Shown: positions 1 through 8,311 of the stretch, piece after piece
How positions within the stretch are numbered: position 1 is the stretch's first letter
How the letters are laid out: each line of letters opens with the position of its first letter
NCBI RefSeq assembly: GCF_036014115.1
Contig: NZ_CP107913.1
Coordinates: 4,201,001 to 4,265,000, forward strand
Reading direction: 5' to 3'
Length of the DNA: 64,000 bases
From: Streptomyces sp. NBC_00448
GTDB taxonomy: Bacteria; Actinomycetota; Actinomycetes; Streptomycetales; Streptomycetaceae
The notes under the pieces: generated by a model
Databases searched by the model: none
Told to the model about the DNA's origin: nothing
Seen by the model: only the letters and a program-made list of their open reading frames with translations
Translations under genes and position numbers: made by a program

Positions 1-2
1 GC

Positions 3-368
3 GGCCGCTGGTCGCTGACCCGTTTCCGCGCGGGCGAACCCGGCACCGAGGACGACAGCGGGCACGCCAGGGGCGAGGCGTGGCTGCTGGTCAGGTCCGC
101 GGAAGAGGGCCGCCGCGGCGGTGGACGCGGACGTGCCGCCGCCCGCCGCGGCCGGGCGCGCGGAGCGGCCGCCACCGGGCCGGGTCCCGGCGCGCACGGC
201 CGGCGCGCGGCCGACCCGGACCCGCACGGCGCGGACCCGGGCGACGCCGCCGAGCCCGCCCGCGGCCGCGGCACCCCCGACCCGCATCTGGCCCGCAGCG
301 CGCGCACCGGCCGCACCCTCGCGCAGGTGGCCGCGGCGGGCGGACCGACCTGGCACTCGGACCGTTGA
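3..368 (+). CDS. C-terminal part of a LigD-type 3'-phosphoesterase domain protein (5' end outside window)
   Basis: This reading frame is open from the left edge to a TGA at 366-368, so only the last 121 residues are seen. It begins with GRWSLTRF and soon WLLVR, which match the end of the LigD-type 3'-phosphoesterase domain that trims 3' ends during non-homologous end joining. A low-complexity Arg/Gly/Ala/Pro stretch follows, and it ends with DPHLARSARTGRTLAQVA and WHSDR, a tail typical of stand-alone actinobacterial phosphoesterase-domain proteins. The catalytic His/Asp residues lie upstream of the window. The stop overlaps a possible TTG start of the ligase gene, suggesting coupled translation. 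The assignment rests on the conserved end only. Confidence 0.6.
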   Translation, partial: GRWSLTRFRAGEPGTEDDSGHARGEAWLLVRSAEEGRRGGGRGRAAARRGRARGAAATGPGPGAHGRRAADPDPHGADPGDAAEPARGRGTPDPHLARSARTGRTLAQVAAAGGPTWHSDR

Positions 369-1486
369 CCGCCTCCCGAGGCCCCTCGCCCGGCTCCCGC
401 CGCGGCACCGCCCCTCGCGGTGCGGCTCCCCGCACCGCCTCGACCGGCCGCTCCCCCGGCTCCCCCACCTCCGCCGCCTTGAGCCCCTCCGCCGTACCCG
501 CCCGCCTGCTGCGCCCGGTCCCCGCGCACCGCGCCGGCCTCCCGGTCCTCCCGATGCTCGCCACCCCCACCGACCGCCGCTCGTTCGACGGGAGGTGGCT
601 GTTCGAGCGGAAGCTCGACGGCGTGCGGGTGCTGGCCGTACGCGACGCGGACGGCGTGCGGCTGCTCTCGCGCACCGGACGGGACGTCAGCGCGACCTAT
701 CCCGAGGTGGTGGCGGCGCTCGCGGCGCAGGAGTGCGCGGACTTCACGGTCGACGGCGAGGTGGTGGCGATGCGCGCGGGGCGCACCGACTTCGCGCTGC
801 TCCAGCAGCGGATGGGGCTCACCGATCCGCGGGCGGTGCGGGCCAGCCCGGTGGAGGTCCACTACTACGTGTTCGACGTGCCGGCACTGGCCGGCTGGGA
901 CACCTCCCGGGTGCCGCAGCGGACCCGGAAGGCGCTGCTGCGCGACGCGTTGGCGTACGGCGGGCCGCTGCGCTTCACCCCGCACCGCAACTACGCGGGC
1001 GACACCCCGGCGTTGCTCGCCGACGCCTGCGCGCGGGGCTGGGAGGGGCTGATCGCCAAGCGCGCGGACGCCGCCTACCAGCCGCGCCGCTCGCACGACT
1101 GGCTGAAGCTGAAGTGCGCGGCCGGGCAGGAGTTCGTGGTCGGCGGCTTCACCGAGCCGGCCGGTTCGCGGATCGGCTTCGGCGCGCTGCTGGTCGGCTA
1201 CCACGACGCGGACGGCGCGCTGCGTTACGCGGGGAAGGTGGGCACCGGGTACCGCGACCGGGTGCTGCGGGAGGTGCGGGCGCGCCTGGACGCGCTCGCC
1301 CGGCCGGCGTCGCCGTTCGCCGACCCGGTGCGCGAACGCGCCGCGCACTGGGCCGAGCCGGTGCTCGTGGCGCAGGTCGCCTTCACCGAGTGGACCAGGG
1401 ACGGGATGCTGCGCCACCCCCGCTTCCTGGGGCTGCGCGACGACAAGGACCCCGCCGACGTGGTCCGCGAGGCGCCGCCCGGCTGA
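365..1486 (+). CDS. ATP-dependent DNA ligase, LigD ligase-domain type (NHEJ)
   Basis: The product seals DNA nicks with ATP and belongs to the ligase domain family of bacterial end-joining LigD. The adenylated lysine lies in FERKLDGVR (motif KxDG); later motifs visible are EGLIAKR and DWLKLK. The C-terminal OB-fold part includes VGGFTEP and the ending FLGLRDDKDPADV, normal for the family. The start is uncertain: TTG at 365 overlaps the previous stop (TTGA) and would add a Ser/Pro/Arg-rich leader of about 60 residues. ATG at 554, inside PMLATP, would give a 310-residue protein lacking the few residues that usually precede this motif. Third-position G/C bias supports coding from about 365. With the preceding phosphoesterase it forms a split LigD-like pair; no Ku or polymerase gene is seen here. 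Confidence 0.85.
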   Translation: MTASRGPSPGSRRGTAPRGAAPRTASTGRSPGSPTSAALSPSAVPARLLRPVPAHRAGLPVLPMLATPTDRRSFDGRWLFERKLDGVRVLAVRDADGVRLLSRTGRDVSATYPEVVAALAAQECADFTVDGEVVAMRAGRTDFALLQQRMGLTDPRAVRASPVEVHYYVFDVPALAGWDTSRVPQRTRKALLRDALAYGGPLRFTPHRNYAGDTPALLADACARGWEGLIAKRADAAYQPRRSHDWLKLKCAAGQEFVVGGFTEPAGSRIGFGALLVGYHDADGALRYAGKVGTGYRDRVLREVRARLDALARPASPFADPVRERAAHWAEPVLVAQVAFTEWTRDGMLRHPRFLGLRDDKDPADVVREAPPG

Positions 1487-1523
1487 CGGCCCGGCGCACC
1501 GGCCGGTGACTACAGTGGCTGGG

Positions 1524-2243
1524 ATGGAACTGGCGATGTGGGGCGAAGCGACCGGCCAGGGCTGGTCGCAGATCGGCGAGTTGGGGCTGGCGTTCGTGCT
1601 GTCGGCGGCGATCGGGCTGGAGCGCGAGGTACGCCAGAAGAGCGCGGGCATGCGTACCCACACGCTCGTCGGGCTCGGCGCCGCGCTGATCATGCTGGTG
1701 TCGAAGTACGGCTTCAGCGATGTGCTCGGCCACGACACCGTGCTGGACCCGTCGCGGGTGGCCGCGCAGATCGTCTCCGGGATCGGCTTCATCGGCGGCG
1801 GGTTGATCTTCGTACGCCAGGACGTGGTGCGCGGCCTGACCACCGCGGCCGTGGTGTGGATGACGGCCGCGATCGGCATGGCGGCGGGCGCCGGGCTGCC
1901 GGTGCTGGCCCTGGTGGTGGCCGGCGCGCACTTCCTGATCGTGCTCGGCTTCGCGCCGCTGGCCGCCCGTATCCCCGGCTCGACCCGCTCCCCCGCCTGG
2001 CTCCGGCTGGACTACGAGGACGGTCGGGGGGTGCTGCGATCCGCCCTGGAGTCCTGCACGAAGATGGGCTTCAACGTGGTCGACCTGTCCGCGGAACACG
2101 ACCACGAACCCGAGCACCGCGGCACCGTCACGGTGCATCTGACCGTGCAGGGTCCGCGGCCGGTGGTGGAGCTCGCGTCGGCGCTCGCGGAGATCGACGG
2201 CGTGCACCGGGTGAGCACGACCCAGGACGACGCGATCGAGTAG
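1524..2243 (+). CDS. MgtC/SapB family membrane protein
   Basis: This is a 239-residue MgtC-type inner-membrane protein. The hallmark region is present: AAIGLEREVRQKSAGMRTHTLV near residue 30, SGIGFIGGGLIF near 85, and VRGLTTAAVVWMTAAIGMAAG near 110. About five hydrophobic segments occupy the first 150 residues, followed by a soluble ACT-like C-terminal domain of about 80 residues. MgtC proteins are linked to magnesium limitation and control of ATP synthase or membrane potential in other bacteria; the role in this organism is not known. An in-frame GTG at 1506 is an alternative start. The gene stands alone, 37 bp downstream of the ligase. Confidence 0.85.
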   Translation: MELAMWGEATGQGWSQIGELGLAFVLSAAIGLEREVRQKSAGMRTHTLVGLGAALIMLVSKYGFSDVLGHDTVLDPSRVAAQIVSGIGFIGGGLIFVRQDVVRGLTTAAVVWMTAAIGMAAGAGLPVLALVVAGAHFLIVLGFAPLAARIPGSTRSPAWLRLDYEDGRGVLRSALESCTKMGFNVVDLSAEHDHEPEHRGTVTVHLTVQGPRPVVELASALAEIDGVHRVSTTQDDAIE

Positions 2244-2266
2244 CTTCCGCACGCCCCCGATATCAG

Positions 2267-2306
2267 TTGCTTGCCTCCAGCAAGTAATATAAGTTGCTGA
2301 AGGCAA
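2267..2306. promoter_or_regulatory. Tandem operator for the MarR repressor
   Basis: Two inverted repeats of the same form, TTGC-N5-GCAA, lie at 2271-2283 and 2294-2306, centred 23 bp apart (about two helical turns). The first is extended to TTGCTTGC-ctcca-GCAAGTAA (2267-2287, seven of eight arm bases matching). A TAATAT hexamer at 2285-2290, a possible -10 box, overlaps the first site. The position upstream of the marR-mfs pair and the palindromic form fit MarR autoregulation; binding is inferred. Confidence 0.6.
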
Positions 2307-2388
2307 ACAACTGCTTATCGGACAACAGGGGGCGAGGGCGACGGACATCGAGGCCGTACCCGCGACCGACGGCGTCGCGTACGGGACT

Positions 2389-2462
2389 GACGCGACGCAC
2401 GGGACGGACGCGACGCACCCGGCGGACGCAGCGCACCCGGCGGACGCGACGCACGCCGCGCA
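2389..2462 (+). repeat. Imperfect short tandem repeats (GACGCGACGCAC type)
   Basis: Degenerate 12-15 nt units with the core GACGCGACGCAC or GCGGACGCGACGCAC run head to tail just upstream of the assumed marR start. In the marR frame they would encode a TDATH/PADATH repeat, so they may be part of an N-terminal extension and not only spacer. Confidence 0.5.
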
Positions 2463-2484
2463 CACCACGCACGAGACCGAGGTC

Positions 2485-3117
2485 GTGCTGGAGAGTGCCA
2501 CCGTCGGCGACCAGTTGTCGCGGCTGATGCGGCTGGTCGGCGCGTGGAAGCACCGGGTGCGGGACGAGGGGTGGGGCGACCGGCTGCTGCTGGGACGGCT
2601 CGCCGAGGGCGGCCCGCGGCGGGCCACCGACCTCGCCGCCGACACCCTGCTCGACCTGTCCACGGTGAGCCGGCAGATCCGCTCGCTCGTCGAACGGGGC
2701 CTGGTCGAGCGGCGACCGGACCCGGAGGACGGCCGCGGCACCCTGCTCTCCCCGACCGAGCAGGGGCTCGCCGCGGTGGAGCGCTACCGCGCGCAGCGCG
2801 ACCAGAAGCTGGCCGACGCGCTCGCCGCCTGGCCCGGCCCGGACCGCCGGGACCTCGGCCGCCTGCTGGCCCGCTTCAACGACGACTTCGCCGAACGGCA
2901 CGTGCGGCCGGTGTGCGCTCCCGCGCAAGGACACGGCCACGCCCACGGGCACGGCCACGGCGACCCGCACGGCCACACCCACTCGGGCCCCTCGGGCCAC
3001 GACCGCGACCCGGCAGCCGGACACGGCGCCGACGCACCGGGCGGCGCGACCGCCCCCCTCCCACTTCCGCACCACCGCCGGGCCCGCACCCCGGGTCAGA
3101 TCCAGGAGACCACCTAA
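2485..3117 (+). CDS. MarR family transcriptional repressor with His-rich tail
   Basis: The winged-helix domain (about residues 10-145) contains ATDLAADTLLDLSTVSRQIRSL as the recognition region and the wing VERRPDPEDGRG. The last 65 residues are unusual: GHGHAHGHGHGDPHGHTH and more His/Pro/Gly, a potential metal-binding tail absent from typical 140-150 residue MarR proteins. The gene touches the following DHA2 exporter (TAA then GTG with no gap), so it probably represses its own operon through the TTGC-N5-GCAA operators upstream. GTG at 2485 is the only canonical start in frame, but the frame stays open back to 2293 with strong G/C third positions. A non-standard CTG at 2311, preceded by AAGG, could add 58 His/Thr/Ala-rich residues. 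Confidence 0.85.
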   Translation: MLESATVGDQLSRLMRLVGAWKHRVRDEGWGDRLLLGRLAEGGPRRATDLAADTLLDLSTVSRQIRSLVERGLVERRPDPEDGRGTLLSPTEQGLAAVERYRAQRDQKLADALAAWPGPDRRDLGRLLARFNDDFAERHVRPVCAPAQGHGHAHGHGHGDPHGHTHSGPSGHDRDPAAGHGADAPGGATAPLPLPHHRRARTPGQIQETT

Positions 3118-4806
3118 GTGAGCAGTAGCAGCCGGACCTCGCCATCGTCAGGGGCCGCCCCGGAACCCGCGGCCCCCGCGGCCGACATCGCACCGGGCGG
3201 CCTGACCCACCGTCAGATCCTGACCATCCTCAGCGGTCTGATGCTGGGCATGTTCCTGGCCGCGCTCGACCAGACCATCGTCAGCACCGCGATCCGGACC
3301 ATAGCCGACGACCTGCACGGCCTGAACCAGCAGGCGTGGACCACCACCGCCTACCTGATCACGTCGACCATCGCCACCCCGCTGTACGGCAAGCTCTCCG
3401 ACATCCACGGGCGCAAGCCGTACTTCATCGCCGCGATCAGCATCTTCATCGTCGGCTCGGTCCTGTGCACCTTCTCCACCTCGATGGTGGAACTGGCGGT
3501 CTTCCGCGCCTTCCAGGGCATCGGGGCCGGCGGTCTGATGTCACTGGCGCTGGCGATCATCGGCGACATCGTGCCGCCGCGCGAACGGGCCAGGTACCAG
3601 GGGTACATCCTCGCGGTCTTCGCCACGTCCAGCGTGGCCGGTCCGCTGATCGGCGGCTTCCTCGCCGGCCAGTCCACCATCCTGAGCATCGCCGGCTGGC
3701 GCTGGGTGTTCCTGGTCAACGTGCCGATCGGCATCATCGGGCTGTTCGTGGTCGCCCGGGTGCTCAACGTGCCGCACGTCAAGCGCAATCACCGCATCGA
3801 CTGGTGGGGCGCGGTGACCATCGTGATCGGCCTGGTGCCGCTGCTGCTCATCGCCGAGCAGGGCGAGGCGTGGGGCTGGCTCTCCGCGCGGGCGGTGCTC
3901 TGCTACGCGGTCGGCGTGATCGGGGTGGCCGCCTGGATCTTCGTCGAGCGCGGCATGGGCGACGAGGCGCTGATCCCGATGCGGCTGTTCCGCAACAACG
4001 TCTTCAGCCGCACCAGCCTGCTCAGCCTGATCGTCGGCATGGTGATGTTCGGCGGGCTGCTGATGATCCCGCAGTACCTCCAGATCGTGAAGGGCGCGAG
4101 CCCGACCAGGTCCGGCCTGGAGATGCTGCCGCTGATGCTCGGCATGATGGTCGCCTCCATCGCCGCCGGCCAGGCCACCTCCAGGACCGGGCGCTACAAG
4201 ATCTTCCCGGTGGTCGGCACGGCGCTGATGTTCATCACCATGCTGCTCTTCCACTACCAGGTGCAGTGGGACACCCCGCTGCCCAAGACCATGGCGTTCA
4301 TGGCGCTGATGGGGGTCGGGCTCGGCCTGACCATGCAGACGCTGGTGATGTCCGTGCAGAACGCGGTGCCGCCGCAGGACATGGGCACAGCCACCGCGTC
4401 GGCGACGTTCTTCCGGCAGCTCGGCGGTACCGCGGGCACCGCGATCTTCCTGTCGGTGCTGTTCAGCACGGTCGGCGGCAAGATCACCACGGCGCTGGGC
4501 AAGGCGAAGTCGCACCCGGACTTCCAGAAGGCCGTCGCCGCGCATCCGCACGCGCTGTCGCCGCAGAGCGCGAAGTCCGTGGTCACCGACTCGTCGTTCC
4601 TCAAGCACCTCGACCCCGCGCTGGCCGCGCCCTTCAAGCAGGGTTTCGCCGACTCGATGCACCTGGTGTTCATCATCGTCGCCGGTGTGGCCCTGCTGGC
4701 GTTCCTGCTGATGCTCACCATCAAGGAGGTGCCGCTGCGCAGCCTCTCGGGTGCGCAGGCCCGCGCGCAGGCCGAGGCGGAGTCGGCGGCGACCACGGAG
4801 TCGTAG
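3118..4806 (+). CDS. DHA2-family (EmrB/QacA-type) MFS drug exporter
   Basis: This 562-residue, 14-helix proton antiporter has the DHA2 signature near residue 45 (MFLAALDQTIVSTAIRTIADDL), the loop motif GKLSDIHGRKP and the helix-5 motif around VAGPLIGGFLAG. Such proteins export amphiphilic drugs or dyes across the cytoplasmic membrane. The N-terminal 30 residues are Ser/Pro/Ala-rich and cytoplasmic. The GTG start directly follows the marR stop codon, and a GGAG sits inside the end of marR, so the two are co-translated. Substrate is not predictable; the MarR partner suggests induction by a small lipophilic compound. Confidence 0.93.
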   Translation: MSSSSRTSPSSGAAPEPAAPAADIAPGGLTHRQILTILSGLMLGMFLAALDQTIVSTAIRTIADDLHGLNQQAWTTTAYLITSTIATPLYGKLSDIHGRKPYFIAAISIFIVGSVLCTFSTSMVELAVFRAFQGIGAGGLMSLALAIIGDIVPPRERARYQGYILAVFATSSVAGPLIGGFLAGQSTILSIAGWRWVFLVNVPIGIIGLFVVARVLNVPHVKRNHRIDWWGAVTIVIGLVPLLLIAEQGEAWGWLSARAVLCYAVGVIGVAAWIFVERGMGDEALIPMRLFRNNVFSRTSLLSLIVGMVMFGGLLMIPQYLQIVKGASPTRSGLEMLPLMLGMMVASIAAGQATSRTGRYKIFPVVGTALMFITMLLFHYQVQWDTPLPKTMAFMALMGVGLGLTMQTLVMSVQNAVPPQDMGTATASATFFRQLGGTAGTAIFLSVLFSTVGGKITTALGKAKSHPDFQKAVAAHPHALSPQSAKSVVTDSSFLKHLDPALAAPFKQGFADSMHLVFIIVAGVALLAFLLMLTIKEVPLRSLSGAQARAQAEAESAATTES

Positions 4807-4830
4807 GCGTTCGGGCGTCCCGTCGTCCTG

Positions 4831-4868
4831 GTTCCCCGCGCACCCTTTCGGAAGGGGGCGCGGGGAAC
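4831..4868 (+). terminator. Strong hairpin terminator after the exporter gene
   Basis: A perfect 11-bp stem GTTCCCCGCGC / GCGCGGGGAAC (4831-4841 with 4858-4868) encloses a second small hairpin around CCTTTCGGAAGG. No U-run follows, as is common in Streptomyces. It separates the marR-mfs operon from the next gene. Confidence 0.75.
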
Positions 4869-4873
4869 TGCAC

Positions 4874-4918
4874 GTTCGCGGAGTGCCGCGCGTTCGCGGA
4901 GTGCCGCGCGTTCGCGGG
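4874..4918 (+). repeat. 18-bp tandem repeat, 2.5 copies
   Basis: GTTCGCGGAGTGCCGCGC occurs at 4874-4891 and 4892-4909, followed by a half copy to 4918. It lies in the spacer between the terminator and the SDR gene. No function is apparent. Confidence 0.7.
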
Positions 4919-4991
4919 GCGCGCCCTCGACCATCCGCGCACCCCGTAAATCCGAGACGGAAAGTCTCGAAACAGGAGTAGGCTCGGGACC

Positions 4992-5819
4992 ATGCGGGCC
5001 ATCGAACAGCAGACGATCATGATCACGGGGGCGACGGACGGCCTCGGCCGGGCGCTGGCCCGTGAACTCGCCGCGCAGGGCGCCACGCTGGTGCTGCACG
5101 GCAGGAGCGACCGGAAGGGCGAGGACCTCCTCGCGGAGCTGCGCGCGGCCACCGGCAACGACCGGCTGAGCTTCCTGCGCGCGGACTTCGCGAACCTCGC
5201 CGACGTCCACGCGCTGGCCGAGCGCGCGGCCGGGCTCGACCGGCTGGACGTGCTGGTCAACAACGCCGGGATCGCCTCCCCCGACCGCCAGGTCAGCGCG
5301 GACGGCCACGAGTTGACGTTCCAGGTGGACTACCTGGCCGGCTACGTCCTCGCGGTGCGCCTCGCCCCGCTGCTGGCCCGCTCCGCCCCCGCCCGCATCG
5401 TGCACGTCAGTTCCGCCGGCCAGGCGCCGATCGACTTCGCCGACCCGATGCTGACCCGCGGCTACGACGTGATGCAGGCGTACTGCCAGGCGAAGTTGGC
5501 GCAGATCATGCTCACCGTGGACCTCGCGGAGGCGCTGGCGCCCCAGGGCGTGACGGCCAACGCGCTGCACCCCGCGACCTTCATGCCGACCAAGATCCTC
5601 ATGGGCGTCGCCCCGCACAGCACCCTCGAAGAGGGCATGCGCAACACGCTGCGCCTGATCACCGATCCGGCCCTGGACGGCGTCTCCGGCCAGTACTTCG
5701 ACGGCGCCCGCCACACCCGCGCCGCCCATGACGCCTACGACCCCGAGGCGCGGCGCCGGCTGCGCGAGTTGAGCGAACGGCTGACCGGCGCCCCGTTCCC
5801 GGCACCTCCGAGGAACTGA
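4992..5819 (+). CDS. Short-chain dehydrogenase/reductase (SDR)
   Basis: This is a classical NAD(P)-dependent SDR of 275 residues with a Rossmann fold. Visible motifs are TGATDGLG near residue 12 (nucleotide binding), LVNNAG near 93, VSSAG near 138 and the catalytic YxxxK in AYCQAKLA near 162. An Arg at the end of beta-2 (HGRSDRKG) favours NADP. The region after the catalytic site (NALHPATFMPTKI) resembles retinol-dehydrogenase-like SDRs. The substrate is unknown and the gene is monocistronic, lying between the upstream terminator and a convergent gene. Confidence 0.88.
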   Translation: MRAIEQQTIMITGATDGLGRALARELAAQGATLVLHGRSDRKGEDLLAELRAATGNDRLSFLRADFANLADVHALAERAAGLDRLDVLVNNAGIASPDRQVSADGHELTFQVDYLAGYVLAVRLAPLLARSAPARIVHVSSAGQAPIDFADPMLTRGYDVMQAYCQAKLAQIMLTVDLAEALAPQGVTANALHPATFMPTKILMGVAPHSTLEEGMRNTLRLITDPALDGVSGQYFDGARHTRAAHDAYDPEARRRLRELSERLTGAPFPAPPRN

Positions 5820-5837
5820 CTCCCGGCGAACCGATCC

Positions 5838-5855
5838 CCGGCGCCGCGGCGCCGG
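5838..5855. terminator. Palindrome between convergent genes, possible bidirectional terminator
   Basis: The 18-bp perfect palindrome CCGGCGCCGCGGCGCCGG lies between the ends of the convergent SDR and membrane-protein genes. It could fold as a hairpin in either transcript; evidence is symmetry and position only. Confidence 0.4.
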
Positions 5856-5890
5856 AGAGTCCGGCTCATCTCCGGTGAAGGGTCACGGCA

Positions 5891-6676
5891 CTAGCGGGTG
5901 GGAGCGGAGGCCGGGGCGGGGGTCTCGGTGGAGTGGTGGGGCTGGTCGGTGGGGACGGTGGAGCGCTGGCGGGCGGCGAGCCACGCGACGAGGCCGGCGA
6001 TGAGGACGGCGAGGACCAGGCTGACCGGGCCGGTGCCCCAACCGAGGCCGCCGTGGGCGGTGGAGGCGCCCATCCAGTCGGCGAAGGAGGCGCCGAGCGG
6101 GCGGGTCAGGACGTAGGCGGCCCAGAAGGTGGCGACCGGGTTGAGCCGGAAGCCGAGCCAGGCGACGGCGGGTACGGCGATCAGCGCCGCGAACATCACG
6201 CCGGAGGAGAAGTAGCCGAGGTGCAGACCGCCCGCGGTGAGGTCGCCGACGGCGGTGCCCAGCGCGAAGGTGGCCAGCACGGTACCCCAGTAGAACTTCT
6301 CGCGCCGCCGGGTGCGGATGCTGTGGATCGACAGGGTGCCCTCGCTGCGGTACCAGGCGATCAGCACGGCCGTGAGGATCACCGCGAAGGCCGCGGTGGA
6401 GACCGCGTACGGGATGCCCACCACGACGTGCACGACGTCGGCGGCCATCGTGCCGAAGACGCTCACCATGACGATCGCCGACCAGTACGTCCAGGCCGAG
6501 TAGCGGGGCGCGCGGAACTGGAGCATCAGCGAGCCGACCAGCCCGAGCAGCCCGATCGCTCCGGCCCCGACCGGGCTCAGCACCCGGGCCAGGAAATCCG
6601 AGGTGGTCTCACCCATACCGGTGGTGAGCACCTTCGTCAGCCAGAACAGCACGGTCACTTCGGGTACCTTGCTCAT
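5891..6676 (-). CDS. COG4705-type multi-pass membrane protein
   Basis: The 261-residue product consists of about eight hydrophobic segments and shows the internal duplication typical of this uncharacterised family. KVPEVTVLFWLTKVLTTGMG, followed by ETTSDFLA, near the N-terminus is mirrored by REKFYWGTVLATFALGTAVG and DLTA in the middle. The second half also carries the conserved RPLGASFADWMG. The cytoplasmic C-terminus is Pro/Thr-rich. ATG at 6676 was chosen because homologues start at MSKVPEVT; an in-frame GTG 17 codons upstream is possible. The function of the family is not established; no metal or nucleotide motif is visible. Confidence 0.75.
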   Translation of the reverse strand: MSKVPEVTVLFWLTKVLTTGMGETTSDFLARVLSPVGAGAIGLLGLVGSLMLQFRAPRYSAWTYWSAIVMVSVFGTMAADVVHVVVGIPYAVSTAAFAVILTAVLIAWYRSEGTLSIHSIRTRRREKFYWGTVLATFALGTAVGDLTAGGLHLGYFSSGVMFAALIAVPAVAWLGFRLNPVATFWAAYVLTRPLGASFADWMGASTAHGGLGWGTGPVSLVLAVLIAGLVAWLAARQRSTVPTDQPHHSTETPAPASAPTR

Positions 6677-6876
6677 GGCCGCGCCGGCCGCCCTCGCCGC
6701 GCCACCGCCGCCGTGTCGGGACCGCTTCACGAAGCCGCCGCCTTCCTGGCGCCACGCGGGCGCCGCCCTACGATCCATGTCTGACTACAGGACTGTAGAC
6801 GGGAATGCCTCGGCGCTCGTTCCCGGGGGCCTCCCGGGAACCCGTCGGACCCCCTTGCGCCCTCCGGGGGACGGTC

Positions 6877-7401
6877 CTAGATCCAGTCGAGCCAGAAGAG
6901 GAAGACGTTCGCCAGCGCGCCCGGGGCGCCCGCGCCGAAGGCGATCACCAGGGCCTGGCCGATCGCCACGTCGGTCGGGTCGATGCCGGGCTGCCAGCGC
7001 AGGCGCGCGTCGAGCCCGGGGATCTCCCGGAAGGGCGAGTACGACCGCAGGGTGCCGTGGGCGGCGGCGATGGGCGTGCCGTCACGCAGGAGGAGGGCGC
7101 GGCGCAGGCCGGTGGGCCGCAGCTCGTAGCCGCGGTCGCCGACCAGGGCGGTGCGGGTACGGCTCGCGCGGCTCATCGACCAGGCCCGGCCGGCGCGTTG
7201 GAGGGGTATCGGCCGGCCGTCGAAGGTCATGCCACCGAGGTCGCGGCCGGGCAGCGTCGTCACCGTCGGCACGTTCGGCCCGTCGAGCACCGCGATGACC
7301 GACGGCCAGCCGTCGTAGCTGATCCGGAGCTGCCCGAACGGGCTGTCGACGGTGCGGTGTCGGGTGAGGCGGACCTTGCGGCGGCCGCGGAACAGGGACA
7401 C
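6877..7401 (-). CDS. Hypothetical protein, 174 residues
   Basis: I do not recognise this protein. It begins MSLFRGRRKVRLTRHRTVDS and continues with alternating short beta-like segments (LRISYDG, SVIAVLDG, MTFDGRPIPL, LVGDRGYELRP, LLRDGTPIAAAHG), then ends in a hydrophobic stretch (IGQALVIAFGAGAPGALANVF). The beta-rich body followed by one C-terminal hydrophobic helix is loosely reminiscent of tubby/LURP-one-like folds, but no motif proves that. It is convergent with nothing and shares no operon with its neighbours. Confidence 0.55.
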   Translation of the reverse strand: MSLFRGRRKVRLTRHRTVDSPFGQLRISYDGWPSVIAVLDGPNVPTVTTLPGRDLGGMTFDGRPIPLQRAGRAWSMSRASRTRTALVGDRGYELRPTGLRRALLLRDGTPIAAAHGTLRSYSPFREIPGLDARLRWQPGIDPTDVAIGQALVIAFGAGAPGALANVFLFWLDWI

Positions 7402-7591
7402 GTACGCTCAACCCCCCGGTATGAAAAGTGCGGCTCAGTCTGGCACACGGGCCCCTGCCGCCGCAGGGTCCTCGCCACCCCGCGCCGACCCGCGGTGACA
7501 CGCCGCGTACGGACCAATGGGCCGGACCCGGGCCGCTCGCACGGGAAGCTCTGGTTCTCCCAGGTAACCGGTGTGCGAGCAAGGCGGTGGC

Positions 7592-8245
7592 GTGGCGCAG
7601 GACAGGCACTCCCTGGGCCGGCTCACGGCCCTGACCGACGGGGTCTTCGCGATCGCCCTGACCGTCCTGGTGCTCCAGATCCCCGTGCCGCGGCTCGCCG
7701 ACAGCGGCTCCGCCCGGCAGATGCGCACCGCCCTGTCCCGTCTGGAGGGCCAGTTCCTCAGCTACGCGGCCACGTTCGTCATCATCGCCGCCTTCTGGCA
7801 GCAGCACCGCCGGCTCTTCCACCTCTCCGCCTGGCACGACGAATGGGTGGGCCGCCTCAACTCCCTCTTCCTGCTGCTGATCGCGTTCCTGCCGTTCCCC
7901 TCCGCCCTGGTCGGACGGTACGGCTCCAACGCGGCGGCCGTGGTCTTCTTCAACCTCGCCGTGCTCGCCGTGGCCGCGGTCTTCGTGCTGCTCTGGCTAC
8001 GGCTGCGCCACGTCGGCCACTTCACCGACTACCTCCCCATCGCCTACGGCCGCTGGGTCCTCGCCCGCACCCTCGCGGTGTCCGCCGCGCTGGCCGCGTC
8101 GGCCGCCCTCGCACCGTTCGACACCGATGCGGCGACCTACGTGTGGATCGGCATCGTGCCCCTGATGCTGGCGGTGAACCTCCGCTACCGGAAGGCGATC
8201 GCCAGCGCCAACGCCGCCGAGGACGAGGGGGATTCGGAGGGATGA
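7592..8245 (+). CDS. TMEM175-family (DUF1211) membrane protein, putative potassium channel
   Basis: The N-terminal helix LTALTDGVFAIALTVLVLQI carries the family signature (S/T)DGVFAIA(L/I)T, which in TMEM175 channels lines the pore. Four to six further helices follow, including FLSYAATFVIIAAFWQQHRRLF, whose FWxxHRR is also typical. At 217 residues it is one repeat, as in bacterial members, which assemble as tetramers. The C-terminus is acidic. GTG at 7592 was preferred because it gives a short cytoplasmic lead before the signature; GTG at 7571 is possible. Channel activity is inferred from the family. Confidence 0.8.
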   Translation: MAQDRHSLGRLTALTDGVFAIALTVLVLQIPVPRLADSGSARQMRTALSRLEGQFLSYAATFVIIAAFWQQHRRLFHLSAWHDEWVGRLNSLFLLLIAFLPFPSALVGRYGSNAAAVVFFNLAVLAVAAVFVLLWLRLRHVGHFTDYLPIAYGRWVLARTLAVSAALAASAALAPFDTDAATYVWIGIVPLMLAVNLRYRKAIASANAAEDEGDSEG

Positions 8246-8277
8246 GGAGGTCAGCGGCCCGGGGGTTCGGCGGCCCG

Positions 8278-8311
8278 GGGACTTCAGCGAGCCGGGGACT
8301 TCAGCGAGCCG
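8278..8311. repeat. 17-bp tandem duplication at the end of the RDD gene
   Basis: GGGGACTTCAGCGAGCC is present twice in perfect tandem (8278-8294, 8295-8311). The second copy contains the stop codon of the minus-strand RDD gene. It looks like a recent slippage duplication. Confidence 0.7.
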
